This document shows positions 9,211 through 19,233 of a stretch of DNA of 64,000 nt, one piece after another. This DNA is from Halopseudomonas yangmingensis (GTDB lineage Bacteria > Pseudomonadota > Gammaproteobacteria > Pseudomonadales > Pseudomonadaceae): the NCBI RefSeq assembly GCF_900114825.1, contig NZ_FOUI01000011.1:47992-111991 (forward strand), read 5' to 3'. The notes under the pieces are model-generated. The model was not told where the DNA came from. It saw only the letters and a program-made list of their open reading frames with translations, and made no database searches. Within the stretch, counting starts at the first letter, position 1; every line of letters starts with the position of its first letter. The position numbers were made by a program, and so were the translations under genes.

Positions 9211-12150
9211 ATGGTTCGGAAACTGGTTTTGGCTGTTGCTGCGGCAAGCGCGCTGATGTCGTCCGGTATGGTGAATGCGCTGGGAGTGGGTGACATCAAA
9301 CTGCGCTCGACGCTCAACCAGCCTCTTGATGCAGAGATCGAGCTGCTGCAATTGCGCGATCTGACCAGTACCGAAATCCTGCCACGACTGGCTTCACCCG
9401 ATGACTTTGGCCGTGCCGGCATCGATCGCAGTTTCTTTCTTACCGATCTGACCTTTACACCGGTAGTACGGCCGGATGGCAAGGGTGTGATTCGGGTAAC
9501 CTCGAATCGCCCTGTGCGCGAGCCTTTCCTGAGTTTTTTGATGGAAGTTCGCTGGCCGTCTGGCCGCGTTCTTCGCGAATTCACCCTGCTGCTTGATCCG
9601 CCGCTTTACCAGCCGGTTGCCGTTACCGCTTCGGCGCCCGCTGTGCCGGCCGCTCAAGCCGCACCGGTGCGTCAGGCACCCGTAACCCAGGCTGCCCCGC
9701 GTCAGGCTGCATCAGTTGCTGCGCCGAGCCCTGCTGCTGCGCCGCGGCCGGCTGACGGGCGCATGCAAACCTCGCGTAACGATACCTTGTGGGGGATTGC
9801 TTCACGTCATGCGCCGGCGGGTGCCAGCGTTCATCAAACCATGCTGGCGATCCAGGATCTTAATCCCCAGGCCTTTATCAACGGCAACATCAACCAGATG
9901 CGTGCCAACCAGCAACTGCAGCTGCCTGATGCCAGTCAGGCCAACTCCCGCAGCCGTGCCGAAGCACTGGCCGAGGTGCAAAAACAGAATCAGGCATGGC
10001 AGAGCCGCACCCAGCCAACCGGTGAGCGCCAGCTGGATGCCCGTCAGCGCGATACCGCGGCACCAGCACCGGCGACGGCTCCGCGTGGCGATACCCTGCG
10101 ACTGGTTGCAGGAACCAGCGAGCAGGTGGAGGGCACGGCTGCGGATGGTACTGGCACCGGTAATGCAGCAGCGGATGCCCGCCTGCGTGACACGCTAGAT
10201 ATGACCAAGGAACAACTGGATGCTGCAGAACGCGAAAAGCAGGAGCTGAATACCCGCTTGCAGCAACTGGAAGGCCAGCTGGATGCGGTACAGCGCCTGC
10301 TCGAGCTTAAGGATGGCCAGCTGGCATCCTTGCAACAGCAGCTGGCCCAGGTAGATGCCGGTTCTCCGCAAGCGCAAGAGCTGACGTCGGCTATTACCGA
10401 GCTGGAAAACCAGTTGCAGGAGTCCATGCAGCCGGTAACTGAAGCCGAATCAGAAGGCGAGTCTGAGGTCGTTGCCGCAGACGCTGAAGCGATTGCAGAT
10501 GTCCTGCCCGTGCAGGCAGATAGCGAAGCAGAGGTGAGCGACGAGGCGCCGGCAGTTGCGCAAGACAGTGTTGCCGTGACTGAAACGGCCGAATCCCCGG
10601 TTGTACTGGATCAACAGTCTGACCCTGTTGTGGCGCCAGCCAGTGAACCCGTGTCGCAGCCGGCTTCGGCTCCGGTTCAGCCGGTAGCGCCAAGCCAGTC
10701 GCTGCTGCAGCAAATGATGCAGAACCAGATGCTGATGCTGGGTGGTGGCGTGGTTGCCATTCTGCTGCTGCTGTTGCTGCTGATGAATCTCTCTCGCCGC
10801 AATGCACGCCGTGAAGCAGAAATTCAGCAGAGTTACAGGGTTGCCCAGCAGCCTGATGAACTGGAGCCGGTTGCAGAAGACGACTCTTTTGCAGCGGCCT
10901 TTGATCAGGTCGAGACAGCGGCAGCCGAGGAAGATACAACGGCAGATCTGCTCGCCAACGTAGAAGCCATGATTGCCTACGGCAAACTGGATGAGGCCGA
11001 AGCGCTGCTTGTCGATGTCTTGCAGGCTGAGCCTGATAACGCTGATGTTCGCCTGAAGCTTTTGGAGGTTCAGGCACTTAAGGGCAATGCCGAAGGTTAC
11101 GTTGAGCAGGCCCGTCAGCTTGAGCGTGCCGGCGGGCATGCCGATTCGCTGGCTACTATGCATGCACGTTTCCCGGTAATGGCTGCCATGCTGGCGGGTG
11201 GTGTGGCTGCGGCGCAGTCAGATGCTCAGCAGAGCATGATCGAAGATATGCTAACGCCGCAGAATGAGCCTGCTGCGTCTTCTGACGACATCGATCTTGA
11301 TTTTGATTTCAGCGAATTTGAACAGGCGCTGGAGTCTGATGGCAGTGGGGAGCAAACAGAAGCCTCCATTGATCTGACCGATGCCTTGCCTGTGGCAGGC
11401 GAGTCAGCTGAATCCGATCAGGGCTTCGATCTGGATTTTGATCTTTCCGAGTTTGATGATGTCGAGAAGTCTGCCGAGACTACCGGAGCTACAGCGGAAC
11501 AGCCCACAGAAGCGGAGGCTGATCCCTTTGCGATGGATGACGGTTTCGGTATGGATCTTGGTTTCGACCTTGATGCGCCTGCAATCGCTACAGAGTCGGA
11601 GCTGGATATCGAAGACCTGCCGGATCTTCAGGGGCATGAGCTGAATGAAATAACCGAGGACGAGCCGGCTGCTCCAGTTGAGCCTGTCGTCGAAGAAGAC
11701 CTTCTGGATCTGGACGGTGAGCTCAGTGCCGATGATTTGCTGGCTGCATTCGATGCGGAGCAGCAAGTGCAGGCTCCCCCGTCTGAGCCGGAACAGGACC
11801 TTGATACTGAAATGCCGTCACTCAGTGACGAGGACCTGGAGAACTTTGCCGACGAGTTCGCTGCCAGTCTGGACGCCGAGGCTGAGGAGATAGGGCTTGA
11901 AGCTGCTCAGCCGTCAGCGCCTGCAGAGTCAGAGCTTGAAGTGTCATCAGCGGAGCAGGCATCGGAAAGCGATGAGGACTTCGACTTCCTTGCCGATACG
12001 GATGAGTGTTCCACCAAGCTGGATCTGGCCCGGGCCTACATTGACATGGGTGATGACGAGGGTGCGCGCGATATCCTTGGCGAGGTGCTGGAAGAAGGTA
12101 ATGATCAGCAGCAGCAGGAAGCCCGCACGCTGATGGAGCAACTGGGTTGA
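9211..12150 (+). CDS. fimV: FimV/HubP-type polar landmark protein
   Basis: FimV (979 residues) is an inner-membrane peptidoglycan-binding hub at the cell pole that supports type IV pili, chemosensory arrays and polar organisation. It has a signal peptide (about residues 1-24, ending VNALG), a conserved FimV N-terminal domain, a LysM module at about 188-245 (NDTLWGIASRH), and a coiled coil at about 330-395. A membrane helix lies at about 508-526, followed by TPR-like helices near 575-640. A long acidic cytoplasmic region contains two DLDFD-SEF motifs. The FimV C-terminal motif lies at about 930-979 (KLDLARAYIDMGDDEGARDI). The length is typical. It lies between usg and truA, as in Pseudomonas. 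Confidence 0.96.
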   Translation: MVRKLVLAVAAASALMSSGMVNALGVGDIKLRSTLNQPLDAEIELLQLRDLTSTEILPRLASPDDFGRAGIDRSFFLTDLTFTPVVRPDGKGVIRVTSNRPVREPFLSFLMEVRWPSGRVLREFTLLLDPPLYQPVAVTASAPAVPAAQAAPVRQAPVTQAAPRQAASVAAPSPAAAPRPADGRMQTSRNDTLWGIASRHAPAGASVHQTMLAIQDLNPQAFINGNINQMRANQQLQLPDASQANSRSRAEALAEVQKQNQAWQSRTQPTGERQLDARQRDTAAPAPATAPRGDTLRLVAGTSEQVEGTAADGTGTGNAAADARLRDTLDMTKEQLDAAEREKQELNTRLQQLEGQLDAVQRLLELKDGQLASLQQQLAQVDAGSPQAQELTSAITELENQLQESMQPVTEAESEGESEVVAADAEAIADVLPVQADSEAEVSDEAPAVAQDSVAVTETAESPVVLDQQSDPVVAPASEPVSQPASAPVQPVAPSQSLLQQMMQNQMLMLGGGVVAILLLLLLLMNLSRRNARREAEIQQSYRVAQQPDELEPVAEDDSFAAAFDQVETAAAEEDTTADLLANVEAMIAYGKLDEAEALLVDVLQAEPDNADVRLKLLEVQALKGNAEGYVEQARQLERAGGHADSLATMHARFPVMAAMLAGGVAAAQSDAQQSMIEDMLTPQNEPAASSDDIDLDFDFSEFEQALESDGSGEQTEASIDLTDALPVAGESAESDQGFDLDFDLSEFDDVEKSAETTGATAEQPTEAEADPFAMDDGFGMDLGFDLDAPAIATESELDIEDLPDLQGHELNEITEDEPAAPVEPVVEEDLLDLDGELSADDLLAAFDAEQQVQAPPSEPEQDLDTEMPSLSDEDLENFADEFAASLDAEAEEIGLEAAQPSAPAESELEVSSAEQASESDEDFDFLADTDECSTKLDLARAYIDMGDDEGARDILGEVLEEGNDQQQQEARTLMEQLG

Positions 12151-12153
12151 TTG

Positions 12154-13008
12154 ATGTCTGATCTCCGCACTGACGCGGCCGCCCACGGGGCGGCCGCTGT
12201 GTTTTCACGTATCGCCGCCTGTATCGAATACCGTGGCACCGCCTACCGTGGCTGGCAGCGCCAGCAGCCGGGTGTGGCCAGTGTGCAGGAAGCGGTTGAA
12301 CAGGCGTTGTCGCGGGTGGCCAATCACCCTGTGCAGGTCAGCTGTGCCGGGCGCACTGATGCCGGTGTGCATGCCTCCTGCCAGGTGATCCATTTTGACA
12401 GCAACGCCCGCCGTGCGCCGCTGAACTGGATTCATGGGGTGAACGCCAACCTGCCGGCGGATATCAGCATGAGTTGGGCCTGCGTGGTGCCGGACAGTTT
12501 CCATGCGCGGTTCTCGGCCATGGCCCGGCGTTATCGTTATGTGATCTATAACGATCCAGTCCGTCCCGCGCACCTGGCCCACGAGGTGACCTGGAATTAC
12601 CGTCCGCTGGATCTGGCGCGCATGCAGCGGGCTGCGCGGGCGCTGGTTGGTGAGCATGACTTTACCTCTTACCGGGCGATTGCTTGTCAGGCCAAGTCGC
12701 CGGTGAAGACGGTACATCACCTTGAGCTGATCCGCTTTGGGCGTTTTATCGTGCTGGATATCCGTGCCAATGCCTTTTTGCATCATATGGTGCGCAATAT
12801 CGCCGGGGTGCTGATGCAGATCGGCACCGGTGAGCGGCCGGAGGAATGGGCGGCCGAGGTGCTGGCTGCGCGCGACCGTCGCGCGGGCGGCCTGACGGCT
12901 CCGGCCTATGGTCTGTATCTGGTGGACGTCACCTATCCCGAGCAGTATGAATTGCCGCAGCGTTATATGGGGCCGCACTTCCTGTCTGCGCTTAACCCTG
13001 CAGACTGA
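12154..13008 (+). CDS. truA: tRNA pseudouridine(38-40) synthase
   Basis: TruA (284 residues) converts uridines 38-40 in the tRNA anticodon arm to pseudouridine. The catalytic aspartate is in CAGRTDAGVHA. The start is uncertain. The ATG at 12154 lies four bases past the fimV stop, and its first 15 codons span a strong hairpin (12175-12197). The conserved core starts at SRIAACIEYRGTAYRGW, just after a GTG at 12199 that could be the real start. I keep the ATG because N-terminal extensions are known in pseudomonad TruA. trpF follows 55 bases on. Confidence 0.94.
   Translation: MSDLRTDAAAHGAAAVFSRIAACIEYRGTAYRGWQRQQPGVASVQEAVEQALSRVANHPVQVSCAGRTDAGVHASCQVIHFDSNARRAPLNWIHGVNANLPADISMSWACVVPDSFHARFSAMARRYRYVIYNDPVRPAHLAHEVTWNYRPLDLARMQRAARALVGEHDFTSYRAIACQAKSPVKTVHHLELIRFGRFIVLDIRANAFLHHMVRNIAGVLMQIGTGERPEEWAAEVLAARDRRAGGLTAPAYGLYLVDVTYPEQYELPQRYMGPHFLSALNPAD
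12175..12197 (+). repeat. Hairpin at the fimV/truA junction
   Basis: GCGGCCGCC (12175-12183) and GGCGGCCGC (12189-12197) form a perfect 9-base-pair stem with a 5-base loop, followed by TGTGTTTTC. It could terminate or attenuate the fimV transcript, or sequester the translation start of truA. It lies inside truA if the ATG at 12154 is used. Confidence 0.5.
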
Positions 13009-13063
13009 CGCTGGCAGGCGGTTCTGCTACTATCGGATGCCTTGCAAACTGAAGCGATAACCC

Positions 13064-13678
13064 ATGGTGCGTATCAAGATCTGTGGCATTACCCGCGTTG
13101 AGGATGCGCTGGCAGCGGCCGAGGCCGGTGCGGATGCCATCGGGCTGGTATTCTATGCCCCCAGCCCGCGCGCGGTGGATGCACAGCAGGCTGCTGCGAT
13201 TGTGCGGGCATTGCCACCCTTTGTGACCAGCGTCGGGCTCTTTGTGAATGCCACTGAGGCCGAGGTGCGCGGGGTTTTGGCCGAGGTACCGCTGGATCTT
13301 CTGCAGTTCCATGGTGATGAGCCGGAAGAATTCTGTCTGCGTTTTTCCAGGCCCTATCTGAAGGCCATCCGCATGCGCGATGATCTGGACTTGCAGGCGC
13401 AGGCGGCAAACTGGCCGAGCGCCAGCGGGATACTGCTGGACAGCTATACACCGGGGGTGCCCGGTGGCACCGGCGAGACCTTCGACTGGCAGCGCATACC
13501 GCAGCAGCACGACTGGTCGCTGGTGCTGGCCGGTGGTTTGCGAGTGGACAACGTGCAAACGGCCATTGCTGAATGCAGGCCGTGGGCAGTGGATGTAAGT
13601 GGCGGGGTAGAGCAGGCCAAGGGCATCAAGGATGTCGAGAAGATCAAAGCTTTTATTCGTGAGGTGAGGCGTGGCTGA
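13064..13678 (+). CDS. trpF: Phosphoribosylanthranilate isomerase
   Basis: TrpF (204 residues) is a TIM-barrel enzyme that carries out the Amadori rearrangement of phosphoribosylanthranilate in tryptophan synthesis. Diagnostic segments are IKICGIT at the N-terminus with the catalytic cysteine, [18 protein letters not shown], and the C-terminal AGGL and DVSGGVE phosphate-binding loops. The ATG at 13064 gives the expected family start. The gene overlaps trpB by eight bases, which suggests coupled translation of trpF-trpB-trpA. Confidence 0.97.
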   Translation: MVRIKICGITRVEDALAAAEAGADAIGLVFYAPSPRAVDAQQAAAIVRALPPFVTSVGLFVNATEAEVRGVLAEVPLDLLQFHGDEPEEFCLRFSRPYLKAIRMRDDLDLQAQAANWPSASGILLDSYTPGVPGGTGETFDWQRIPQQHDWSLVLAGGLRVDNVQTAIAECRPWAVDVSGGVEQAKGIKDVEKIKAFIREVRRG

Positions 13679-14888
13679 TTCAACCCGTATCGATTTTGCC
13701 GCAGTTCCCGATCAGCGTGGCCATTTTGGCCCCTATGGCGGTCGTTTCGTATCCGAGACCCTGATGGATGCGCTGGAAGAACTGGAGACCCTGTACAACC
13801 GGCTGTCTGCTGATCCGGACTTTCAGGCCGAGTTTGACCACGATCTGGCGCACTATGTGGGCCGGCCCTCACCGTTGTATCTGGCCGAGCGCCTGAGCGA
13901 CAAGGTGGGTGGTGCGCGTATCTGGCTGAAGCGTGAAGACCTGAATCACACCGGCGCGCACAAGGTCAACAACACCATTGGCCAGGCGCTGCTGGCCAAG
14001 CACATGGGCAAACCGCGGGTGATTGCCGAGACCGGTGCCGGCCAGCATGGGGTGGCGACCGCTACCGTGGCCGCCCGTTTGGGTCTGAAATGCCAGGTTT
14101 ATATGGGTGCCGAGGACGTCAAGCGCCAGGCCCTGAACGTGTATCGCATGAAGCTGCTGGGCGCCGAGGTGATCCCGGTGACCTCGGGTTCGAAGACCCT
14201 CAAGGATGCGATGAACGAAGCCATGCGCGACTGGGTGACCAACGTCGACGACACCTTCTACATCATCGGCACCGTGGCCGGCCCGCATCCTTATCCGAAG
14301 CTGGTGCGCGATTTCCAGTGCGTGATCGGTCGTGAGGCGCGGGCCCAGAGCCTTGAGCGTTTCGGTCGTCTGCCGGATGCGCTGGTGGCCTGTGTTGGCG
14401 GTGGCTCGAATGCGATTGGCCTGTTCCATCCGTTCCTCGACGATGAGGGCGTGGCCATCTACGGAGTCGAGGCGGGCGGCCTGGGCCTGGCGACCGGTCA
14501 GCACGCAGCGCCGCTGAACGCCGGTCGCCCCGGTGTGCTGCATGGCAACCGCACCTACCTGATGGAAGACGAGGCCGGGCAGATCATCGAGACCCACTCG
14601 GTATCAGCCGGCCTTGACTACCCGGGTGTCGGCCCCGAGCACAGCTGGCTGAAGGATATTGGCCGGGTCAGCTATGTGGATGCTACCGATGAAGAGGCGC
14701 TGTCGGCATTCCGCGAGCTGACCCAGACCGAAGGCATCATGCCGGCGCTGGAGTCCAGCCACGCAGTGGCCTATGCGATGAAACTGGCGAAAACCATGCG
14801 CCCGGATCAGCACATAGTGGTCAACCTGTCCGGTCGCGGTGACAAGGATATTCATACGGTTGCCGGTATCGACGGCATCACCATCTGA
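13671..14888 (+). CDS. trpB: Tryptophan synthase beta chain
   Basis: TrpB (405 residues) is the PLP-dependent subunit that condenses indole with serine. The PLP lysine is in [13 protein letters not shown] and the phosphate-binding loop is GGGSNAIG. The start is GTG at 13671 with GAGGTGAGG directly upstream, inside the end of trpF. In P. aeruginosa trpBA lie elsewhere under TrpI control. Here they sit between trpF and accD, so they probably share expression with trpF, and no trpI-like gene is adjacent. Confidence 0.98.
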   Translation: MADSTRIDFAAVPDQRGHFGPYGGRFVSETLMDALEELETLYNRLSADPDFQAEFDHDLAHYVGRPSPLYLAERLSDKVGGARIWLKREDLNHTGAHKVNNTIGQALLAKHMGKPRVIAETGAGQHGVATATVAARLGLKCQVYMGAEDVKRQALNVYRMKLLGAEVIPVTSGSKTLKDAMNEAMRDWVTNVDDTFYIIGTVAGPHPYPKLVRDFQCVIGREARAQSLERFGRLPDALVACVGGGSNAIGLFHPFLDDEGVAIYGVEAGGLGLATGQHAAPLNAGRPGVLHGNRTYLMEDEAGQIIETHSVSAGLDYPGVGPEHSWLKDIGRVSYVDATDEEALSAFRELTQTEGIMPALESSHAVAYAMKLAKTMRPDQHIVVNLSGRGDKDIHTVAGIDGITI

Positions 14889-14899
14889 ACGAGAGTGAC

Positions 14900-15703
14900 A
14901 TGAGCCGAATTCAAGCCTGTTTTGCCAAACTTCAAGCGGCCGGTCGCAAGGCGCTGATTCCCTACGTAACCGCCGGTGACCCGCAGCCACAGATGACAGT
15001 GCCATTGATGCACGAACTGGTGGCCGCCGGTGCCAACATTATCGAGCTGGGTGTGCCGTTTTCCGATCCGATGGCTGATGGTCCGGTGATCCAGCTGGCC
15101 ATGGAGCGCGCACTGGCACACCACGTCAGTCTGAGCAATGTGCTGGATATGGTTCGTGAGTTCCGCCAGCGTGATAGCGAAACCCCGGTGGTGCTGATGG
15201 GTTACCTGAACCCGGTTGAGCGCATGGGCTACGAAAACTTTGCCAATGCGGCGGTCGAGGCCGGAGTAGATGGCCTGCTTACCGTGGATCTGCCGCCGGA
15301 GGAGTCCGACGAGGTGATAGGTCTGTTCCGTGAGCGGGGCCTGGACTGCATCTTCCTGTTATCGCCGACCACCACCATGAGCCGTGCGGCCAAGATCTGC
15401 GCCCGTGCCAGCGGCTATGTTTACTATGTTTCGCTGAAAGGTGTGACCGGGTCCAGTGCTTTGAACGTCGATGAAGTGGCAGCACGACTCGAACAGCTGC
15501 GCAGCGTGACCGATTTGCCGATCGGTGTCGGTTTCGGCATCCGTGACGGGGCTTCGGCGGCGGCGGTTGCCGGTGTTGCCGATGGCGTGGTGGTCGGCTC
15601 GGTACTGGTCAACCGCATTGCCGAGAATGTCGATGATCTGCCGGCGGCACGTGCTGCCATTGTGGCGGTTATCAGTGAGATGCGGGCGGCCATGGACCGC
15701 TGA
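14900..15703 (+). CDS. trpA: Tryptophan synthase alpha chain
   Basis: TrpA (267 residues) cleaves indole-3-glycerol phosphate and channels indole to TrpB. The catalytic glutamate is in [16 protein letters not shown], the second catalytic acid lies in [11 protein letters not shown], and the phosphate loops are GVTGSS and GFGIRDG. The start at 14900 follows GAGAGTGAC, 11 bases after the trpB stop. accD follows 53 bases downstream without an obvious terminator, so trpFBA-accD-folC may be read through. Confidence 0.98.
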   Translation: MSRIQACFAKLQAAGRKALIPYVTAGDPQPQMTVPLMHELVAAGANIIELGVPFSDPMADGPVIQLAMERALAHHVSLSNVLDMVREFRQRDSETPVVLMGYLNPVERMGYENFANAAVEAGVDGLLTVDLPPEESDEVIGLFRERGLDCIFLLSPTTTMSRAAKICARASGYVYYVSLKGVTGSSALNVDEVAARLEQLRSVTDLPIGVGFGIRDGASAAAVAGVADGVVVGSVLVNRIAENVDDLPAARAAIVAVISEMRAAMDR

Positions 15704-15756
15704 GCATCCCCGCGCAACAACGCGAACAACCTGAACAGACAAGAAAAGGATTGGTG

Positions 15757-16677
15757 ATGAGCAACTGGCTGGTGGACAAACTGATTCCTTCCATCGTGCG
15801 CTCCGAAACAAAGAAGAGCAGCGTGCCGGAAGGTCTGTGGCGCAAGTGCCCGTCCTGTGACGCGGTCCTCTACCGTCCCGAACTGGAAAAGAATCTGGAT
15901 GTGTGCCTGAAGTGCAACCATCACCTGCGGATCAATGCGCGGCGTCGACTGGACCTGTTCCTGGACCCGGAAGACCGTCAGGAGCTGGGCGCTGAGCTGG
16001 AGCCTGTTGACCGGCTGAAGTTCCGCGACACCAAGAAGTACAAGGACCGTCTGGCAGCAGCACAGAAGGATACCGGCGAGAAGGATGCACTGGTGGTGAT
16101 GCAGGGCCGGCTCAAGGGCATGCCGCTGGTGGCTAGCGCTTTCGAGTTCAACTTTATGGGCGGCTCGATGGGCAGTGTGGTCGGTGCACGCTTCGTGCGC
16201 GGGGCCGAACGCGCCCTGGAGCAACGCATTCCCTATGTCTGTTTCTCCGCCTCTGGCGGTGCGCGTATGCAGGAAGCGCTGTTCTCGCTGATGCAGATGG
16301 CCAAGACCAGTGCGGCACTGGCGCGCCTGCGCGAGGAGGGTCTCCCGTTCATTTCGGTGATGACCGATCCGGTGTATGGCGGTGTATCTGCCAGCCTGGC
16401 GATGCTCGGTGATCTGAATGTGGCCGAGCCGAATGCATTGATCGGTTTTGCCGGTCCACGGGTGATCGAGCAGACCGTTCGCGAGAAGCTGCCAGCCGGT
16501 TTCCAGCGCAGTGAGTTCCTGCTGGAGCATGGGGCGCTGGACATGATTGTCAGCCGTCTGGAAATGCGTGACCGGCTGGCTTCGGCACTGTCGATGCTGA
16601 CCGGTGCGCCGGCGCCGGCGCCCTCTGCTGAGCAGGCGCTGGATGCTGTCGCGGATGAGGCGTCTGATGACGCGTAA
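15757..16677 (+). CDS. accD: Acetyl-CoA carboxylase carboxyltransferase subunit beta
   Basis: AccD (306 residues) forms the carboxyltransferase with AccA and transfers CO2 from carboxybiotin to acetyl-CoA to make malonyl-CoA. The N-terminal four-cysteine zinc finger is visible (CPSCD at residues 28-32, then CLKCNHH), followed by the crotonase-fold core with [11 protein letters not shown] and [14 protein letters not shown] chose the ATG at 15757 ([11 protein letters not shown]), with AAGAAAAGGA upstream. In-frame GTG and TTG codons just before it are less likely. The 3' end overlaps folC by 11 bases. Confidence 0.98.
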   Translation: MSNWLVDKLIPSIVRSETKKSSVPEGLWRKCPSCDAVLYRPELEKNLDVCLKCNHHLRINARRRLDLFLDPEDRQELGAELEPVDRLKFRDTKKYKDRLAAAQKDTGEKDALVVMQGRLKGMPLVASAFEFNFMGGSMGSVVGARFVRGAERALEQRIPYVCFSASGGARMQEALFSLMQMAKTSAALARLREEGLPFISVMTDPVYGGVSASLAMLGDLNVAEPNALIGFAGPRVIEQTVREKLPAGFQRSEFLLEHGALDMIVSRLEMRDRLASALSMLTGAPAPAPSAEQALDAVADEASDDA

Positions 16678-17950
16678 CCTGCCGCAGTGGCTCGCCTATC
16701 TCGAGCAACTGCACCCCAGCACTATCGATATGGGTTTGCAACGGGTCGCCGAAGTGGCGGCCCGTTTGCATGTGGATCGTCCGGCGCCGCTGGTGATCAC
16801 CGTTACCGGTACCAACGGCAAGGGCTCGACCTGTGCTGCTCTGGAGGCGCTATTGCTGGCTTGCGGCCGGCGGGTTGGCTGCTACAGCTCGCCGCACTTG
16901 CTGCAGTACAACGAGCGGGTGCGCATCGCTGGCCAGATGGTTGCTGATGCTGACCTGTGCCAGGCCTTTGCCGCTGTCGAACAGGCGCGCGCTGAGATTT
17001 CCCTGACCTATTTCGAATTTGGCACCCTGGCCGCCCTCTGGCTGTTCAGTCAGGCCGGGCTGGATGTGGTTGTGCTTGAAGTGGGGCTGGGCGGCCGGCT
17101 GGATGCGGTGAATGTGGTGGATGCCGATCTGGCGATTCTTACCAGTGTCGGGCTGGATCACCAGGAATACCTGGGCACGACCCGCGAGTCAGTGGCCTTC
17201 GAGAAGGCCGGTATCCTGCGTCCCGGGATTGCCGTGGTTTGTGGTGAAACCGATCTGCCGTCAAGCTTTGTCGCACGGGTTGATGAGCTGGGCTGCCGTC
17301 TGCTGCAGCGTGGTGTGAGCTGTGACTGGCAGGCGCTGGACGGGCAGGGCTGGCAGGTGCGCCTGTGTAGTTTGCAGGCTGAGTCGGTCAGTCTGTCGCT
17401 GCCTGACGTCAGCTTGCCGCGCAATAACCTGCTACTGGCTTTGCAGGCCTTGCACTGGCTGGCCCTGTTGCCGTCTGCAGAGGCCTGTGCAGCGACGCTG
17501 GGTGCCTTGCGCATGCCGGGGCGCATGGATCGCCGTTGGCTGCACCGTGATGGAAAGAGTCGCCAGCTGTGTCTGGACGTTGGCCACAACCCGCATGCGG
17601 CGGCGTATCTGGCCGCGCAACTGGCGGAACGCCCACAGTCCCGTTGTGCGGTTTTTGGCGTGCTCGCCGACAAGGATCTTGATGGCATTCTTGATCAGCT
17701 CAAGGGTTCCTTTGAACACTGGTATCTGGCAGCGCCAGATTGCCCTCGGGCGCTGCCCGGCGCGCAGTTGCTCACCGCGGTGCAGCAGCATGGATGTGCG
17801 GCAACCCTTGCCGCCACGCTTCCCCAGGCGCTGGAGCAGGCTCTGGCTAGTGTGGACGAAAAGACTGAGGTGCTGGTGTTCGGTTCGTTTTTTACAGTTG
17901 CCGAATGTCTGCAATACCTGCAGTCGAGTGACTGGCGGATGCACGACTGA
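16667..17950 (+). CDS. folC: Dihydrofolate synthase/folylpolyglutamate synthase
   Basis: FolC (427 residues) is a Mur-ligase-family enzyme that adds glutamate to dihydropteroate and extends folate polyglutamate tails. The ATP loop is [17 protein letters not shown], followed by [14 protein letters not shown], the metal/ligase motif [14 protein letters not shown], and [12 protein letters not shown]. The C-terminal domain carries [10 protein letters not shown]. The ATG at 16667 overlaps the accD end, and GATGAGG gives a ribosome site. Longer in-frame starts inside accD have no homology. The length is normal. Confidence 0.97.
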   Translation: MTRNLPQWLAYLEQLHPSTIDMGLQRVAEVAARLHVDRPAPLVITVTGTNGKGSTCAALEALLLACGRRVGCYSSPHLLQYNERVRIAGQMVADADLCQAFAAVEQARAEISLTYFEFGTLAALWLFSQAGLDVVVLEVGLGGRLDAVNVVDADLAILTSVGLDHQEYLGTTRESVAFEKAGILRPGIAVVCGETDLPSSFVARVDELGCRLLQRGVSCDWQALDGQGWQVRLCSLQAESVSLSLPDVSLPRNNLLLALQALHWLALLPSAEACAATLGALRMPGRMDRRWLHRDGKSRQLCLDVGHNPHAAAYLAAQLAERPQSRCAVFGVLADKDLDGILDQLKGSFEHWYLAAPDCPRALPGAQLLTAVQQHGCAATLAATLPQALEQALASVDEKTEVLVFGSFFTVAECLQYLQSSDWRMHD

Positions 17951-18011
17951 TTCGCCCTGTGCATAATGCAGCTCTGTGCAACGGCAGGGCCAAGGGCTAC
18001 AGGAGCAACAG

Positions 18012-18602
18012 ATGGATCAGGGTCTCAAGCAACGAATCACCGGTGCCTTGGTACTGGTTGCCGCGGCAGTAATTTTTCTGCCGATGCTGCTGTCCGGTCA
18101 GGATGAAACTGTGACGGTTGAGGTGGATGTGCCGGAGCCATCGGTTATCCAGACACAGCCGATACAGGCTGTGGTGCCGCTGGAGATGCCCGAGCCTGAT
18201 CCTGTCCCCGAGCTTGATGTGCCGCCATTGCCAAGCGAAATCACTCCAGCGGCAGAACCGCCACCTGTCCAGGTTACACCGCAACCGGTGATTGCCGAGC
18301 CAGTCCCTGCGCCTGTCGTTGCGCCGGTGACGGCTTCTGCTCCTGAGGGTGACTGGGTTATTCAGCTGGTTAGTCTGAGCGATGCGGGTAAGGCTGCAGA
18401 GCTGGCGGCACGGCTGGGCGGCGAGGGTTACAACGCCTATACCCGTGCTGTGGTGGTCAATGGTAACCGTCTGGTTCGCGTCTACGCCGGCCCGGTTCTT
18501 GATCGCACGGCGGCAGCACGGCTGCGTGACGAGCTTGAGCGCCGTCACGGTCTCAAGGGGTTGGTGGTGGCCTTTGATGACAGCTCGCGCCCGCAGCCCT
18601 GA
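18012..18602 (+). CDS. SPOR-domain membrane protein (DedD-like)
   Basis: This 196-residue protein has an N-terminal inner-membrane anchor (about residues 8-28, ITGALVLVAAAVIFLPMLL), a proline- and glutamate-rich linker (about 35-110), and a C-terminal SPOR domain (about 115-190, starting DWVIQLVSLSDAGKAAEL). SPOR domains bind denuded septal peptidoglycan, so a division-site role is likely. The ATG at 18012 follows CAGGAGCAACAG. It lies between folC and cvpA, as does the SPOR protein in Pseudomonas. The symbol dedD would be reasonable by position. Confidence 0.93.
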   Translation: MDQGLKQRITGALVLVAAAVIFLPMLLSGQDETVTVEVDVPEPSVIQTQPIQAVVPLEMPEPDPVPELDVPPLPSEITPAAEPPPVQVTPQPVIAEPVPAPVVAPVTASAPEGDWVIQLVSLSDAGKAAELAARLGGEGYNAYTRAVVVNGNRLVRVYAGPVLDRTAAARLRDELERRHGLKGLVVAFDDSSRPQP

Positions 18603-18660
18603 GCGCTCTTGCGGGCGTGGTCTGCTGGCTGCATCGCCGGTTTCTGCTGACCGGTGGCTC

Positions 18661-18669
18661 TGCTAGAAT
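18661..18669 (+). promoter_or_regulatory. Candidate extended -10 promoter for cvpA-purF
   Basis: TGCTAGAAT (18661-18669) matches an extended -10 element (TGnTATAAT), about 30 bases upstream of the cvpA GTG. The -35 region at 18641-18646 (TTTCTG) is poor, which is acceptable for extended -10 promoters. It lies in the only sizeable gap between the SPOR gene and cvpA. Confidence 0.4.
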
Positions 18670-18699
18670 GCCGTTCCTTTTCATCCCCCGGGGGTTGGC

Positions 18700-19182
18700 G
18701 TGATATCTGCCTGGTTCGATTGGCTCATACTGGCGGTTATCGGTATTTCTGCGCTGATCAGTCTGACGCGTGGTTTTGTGCGTGAAGCCCTGTCCTTGCT
18801 TAGCTGGATAATTGCGGGTGCTGTGGCGTGGCTGTTTGGCGGTGCGCTGGCTGACCAGCTGGTCGGTTATATCGATTCTCCGACCATTCGCATTATCAGT
18901 GCTTGCGCGCTTCTTTTCCTTGCCACCCTTATGCTGGGTGGCCTGATCAATTATCTGGTTGTGCAGCTGGTGCAGGTTACCGGCTTGAGTGGTACTGATC
19001 GCTTTCTCGGGATGGTTTTCGGCGCTGCCAGAGGTGCGCTGCTGGTGGTGGTGGTGGTTGGTCTGCTGAGTATGGCTCCGGTCGAGGAAGAGCTCTGGTG
19101 GCGCCAGTCCGATCTTGTTCCGCATTTTTTGCTGGTGGCTGATTGGTCGAAAAACCTGATACTTGGACTGGCCGGACGCTGA
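18700..19182 (+). CDS. cvpA: CvpA family membrane protein
   Basis: CvpA (160 residues) is a small inner-membrane protein named for its effect on colicin V production; its molecular role is unsettled. It has four hydrophobic segments and the family features WFDWLILAVI, TRGFVREALSLLSW and a glycine-rich third segment (RFLGMVFGAARGALL). The start is GTG at 18700 preceded by a GGGGG ribosome site. purF follows 51 bases later, a pairing conserved in many gammaproteobacteria, so the two are probably cotranscribed. Confidence 0.95.
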   Translation: MISAWFDWLILAVIGISALISLTRGFVREALSLLSWIIAGAVAWLFGGALADQLVGYIDSPTIRIISACALLFLATLMLGGLINYLVVQLVQVTGLSGTDRFLGMVFGAARGALLVVVVVGLLSMAPVEEELWWRQSDLVPHFLLVADWSKNLILGLAGR

Positions 19183-19233
19183 ATTTCCGGTCAGCGCATT
19201 GTTGTTGAACTTTCATTCAAAGGGTGTACAGGC

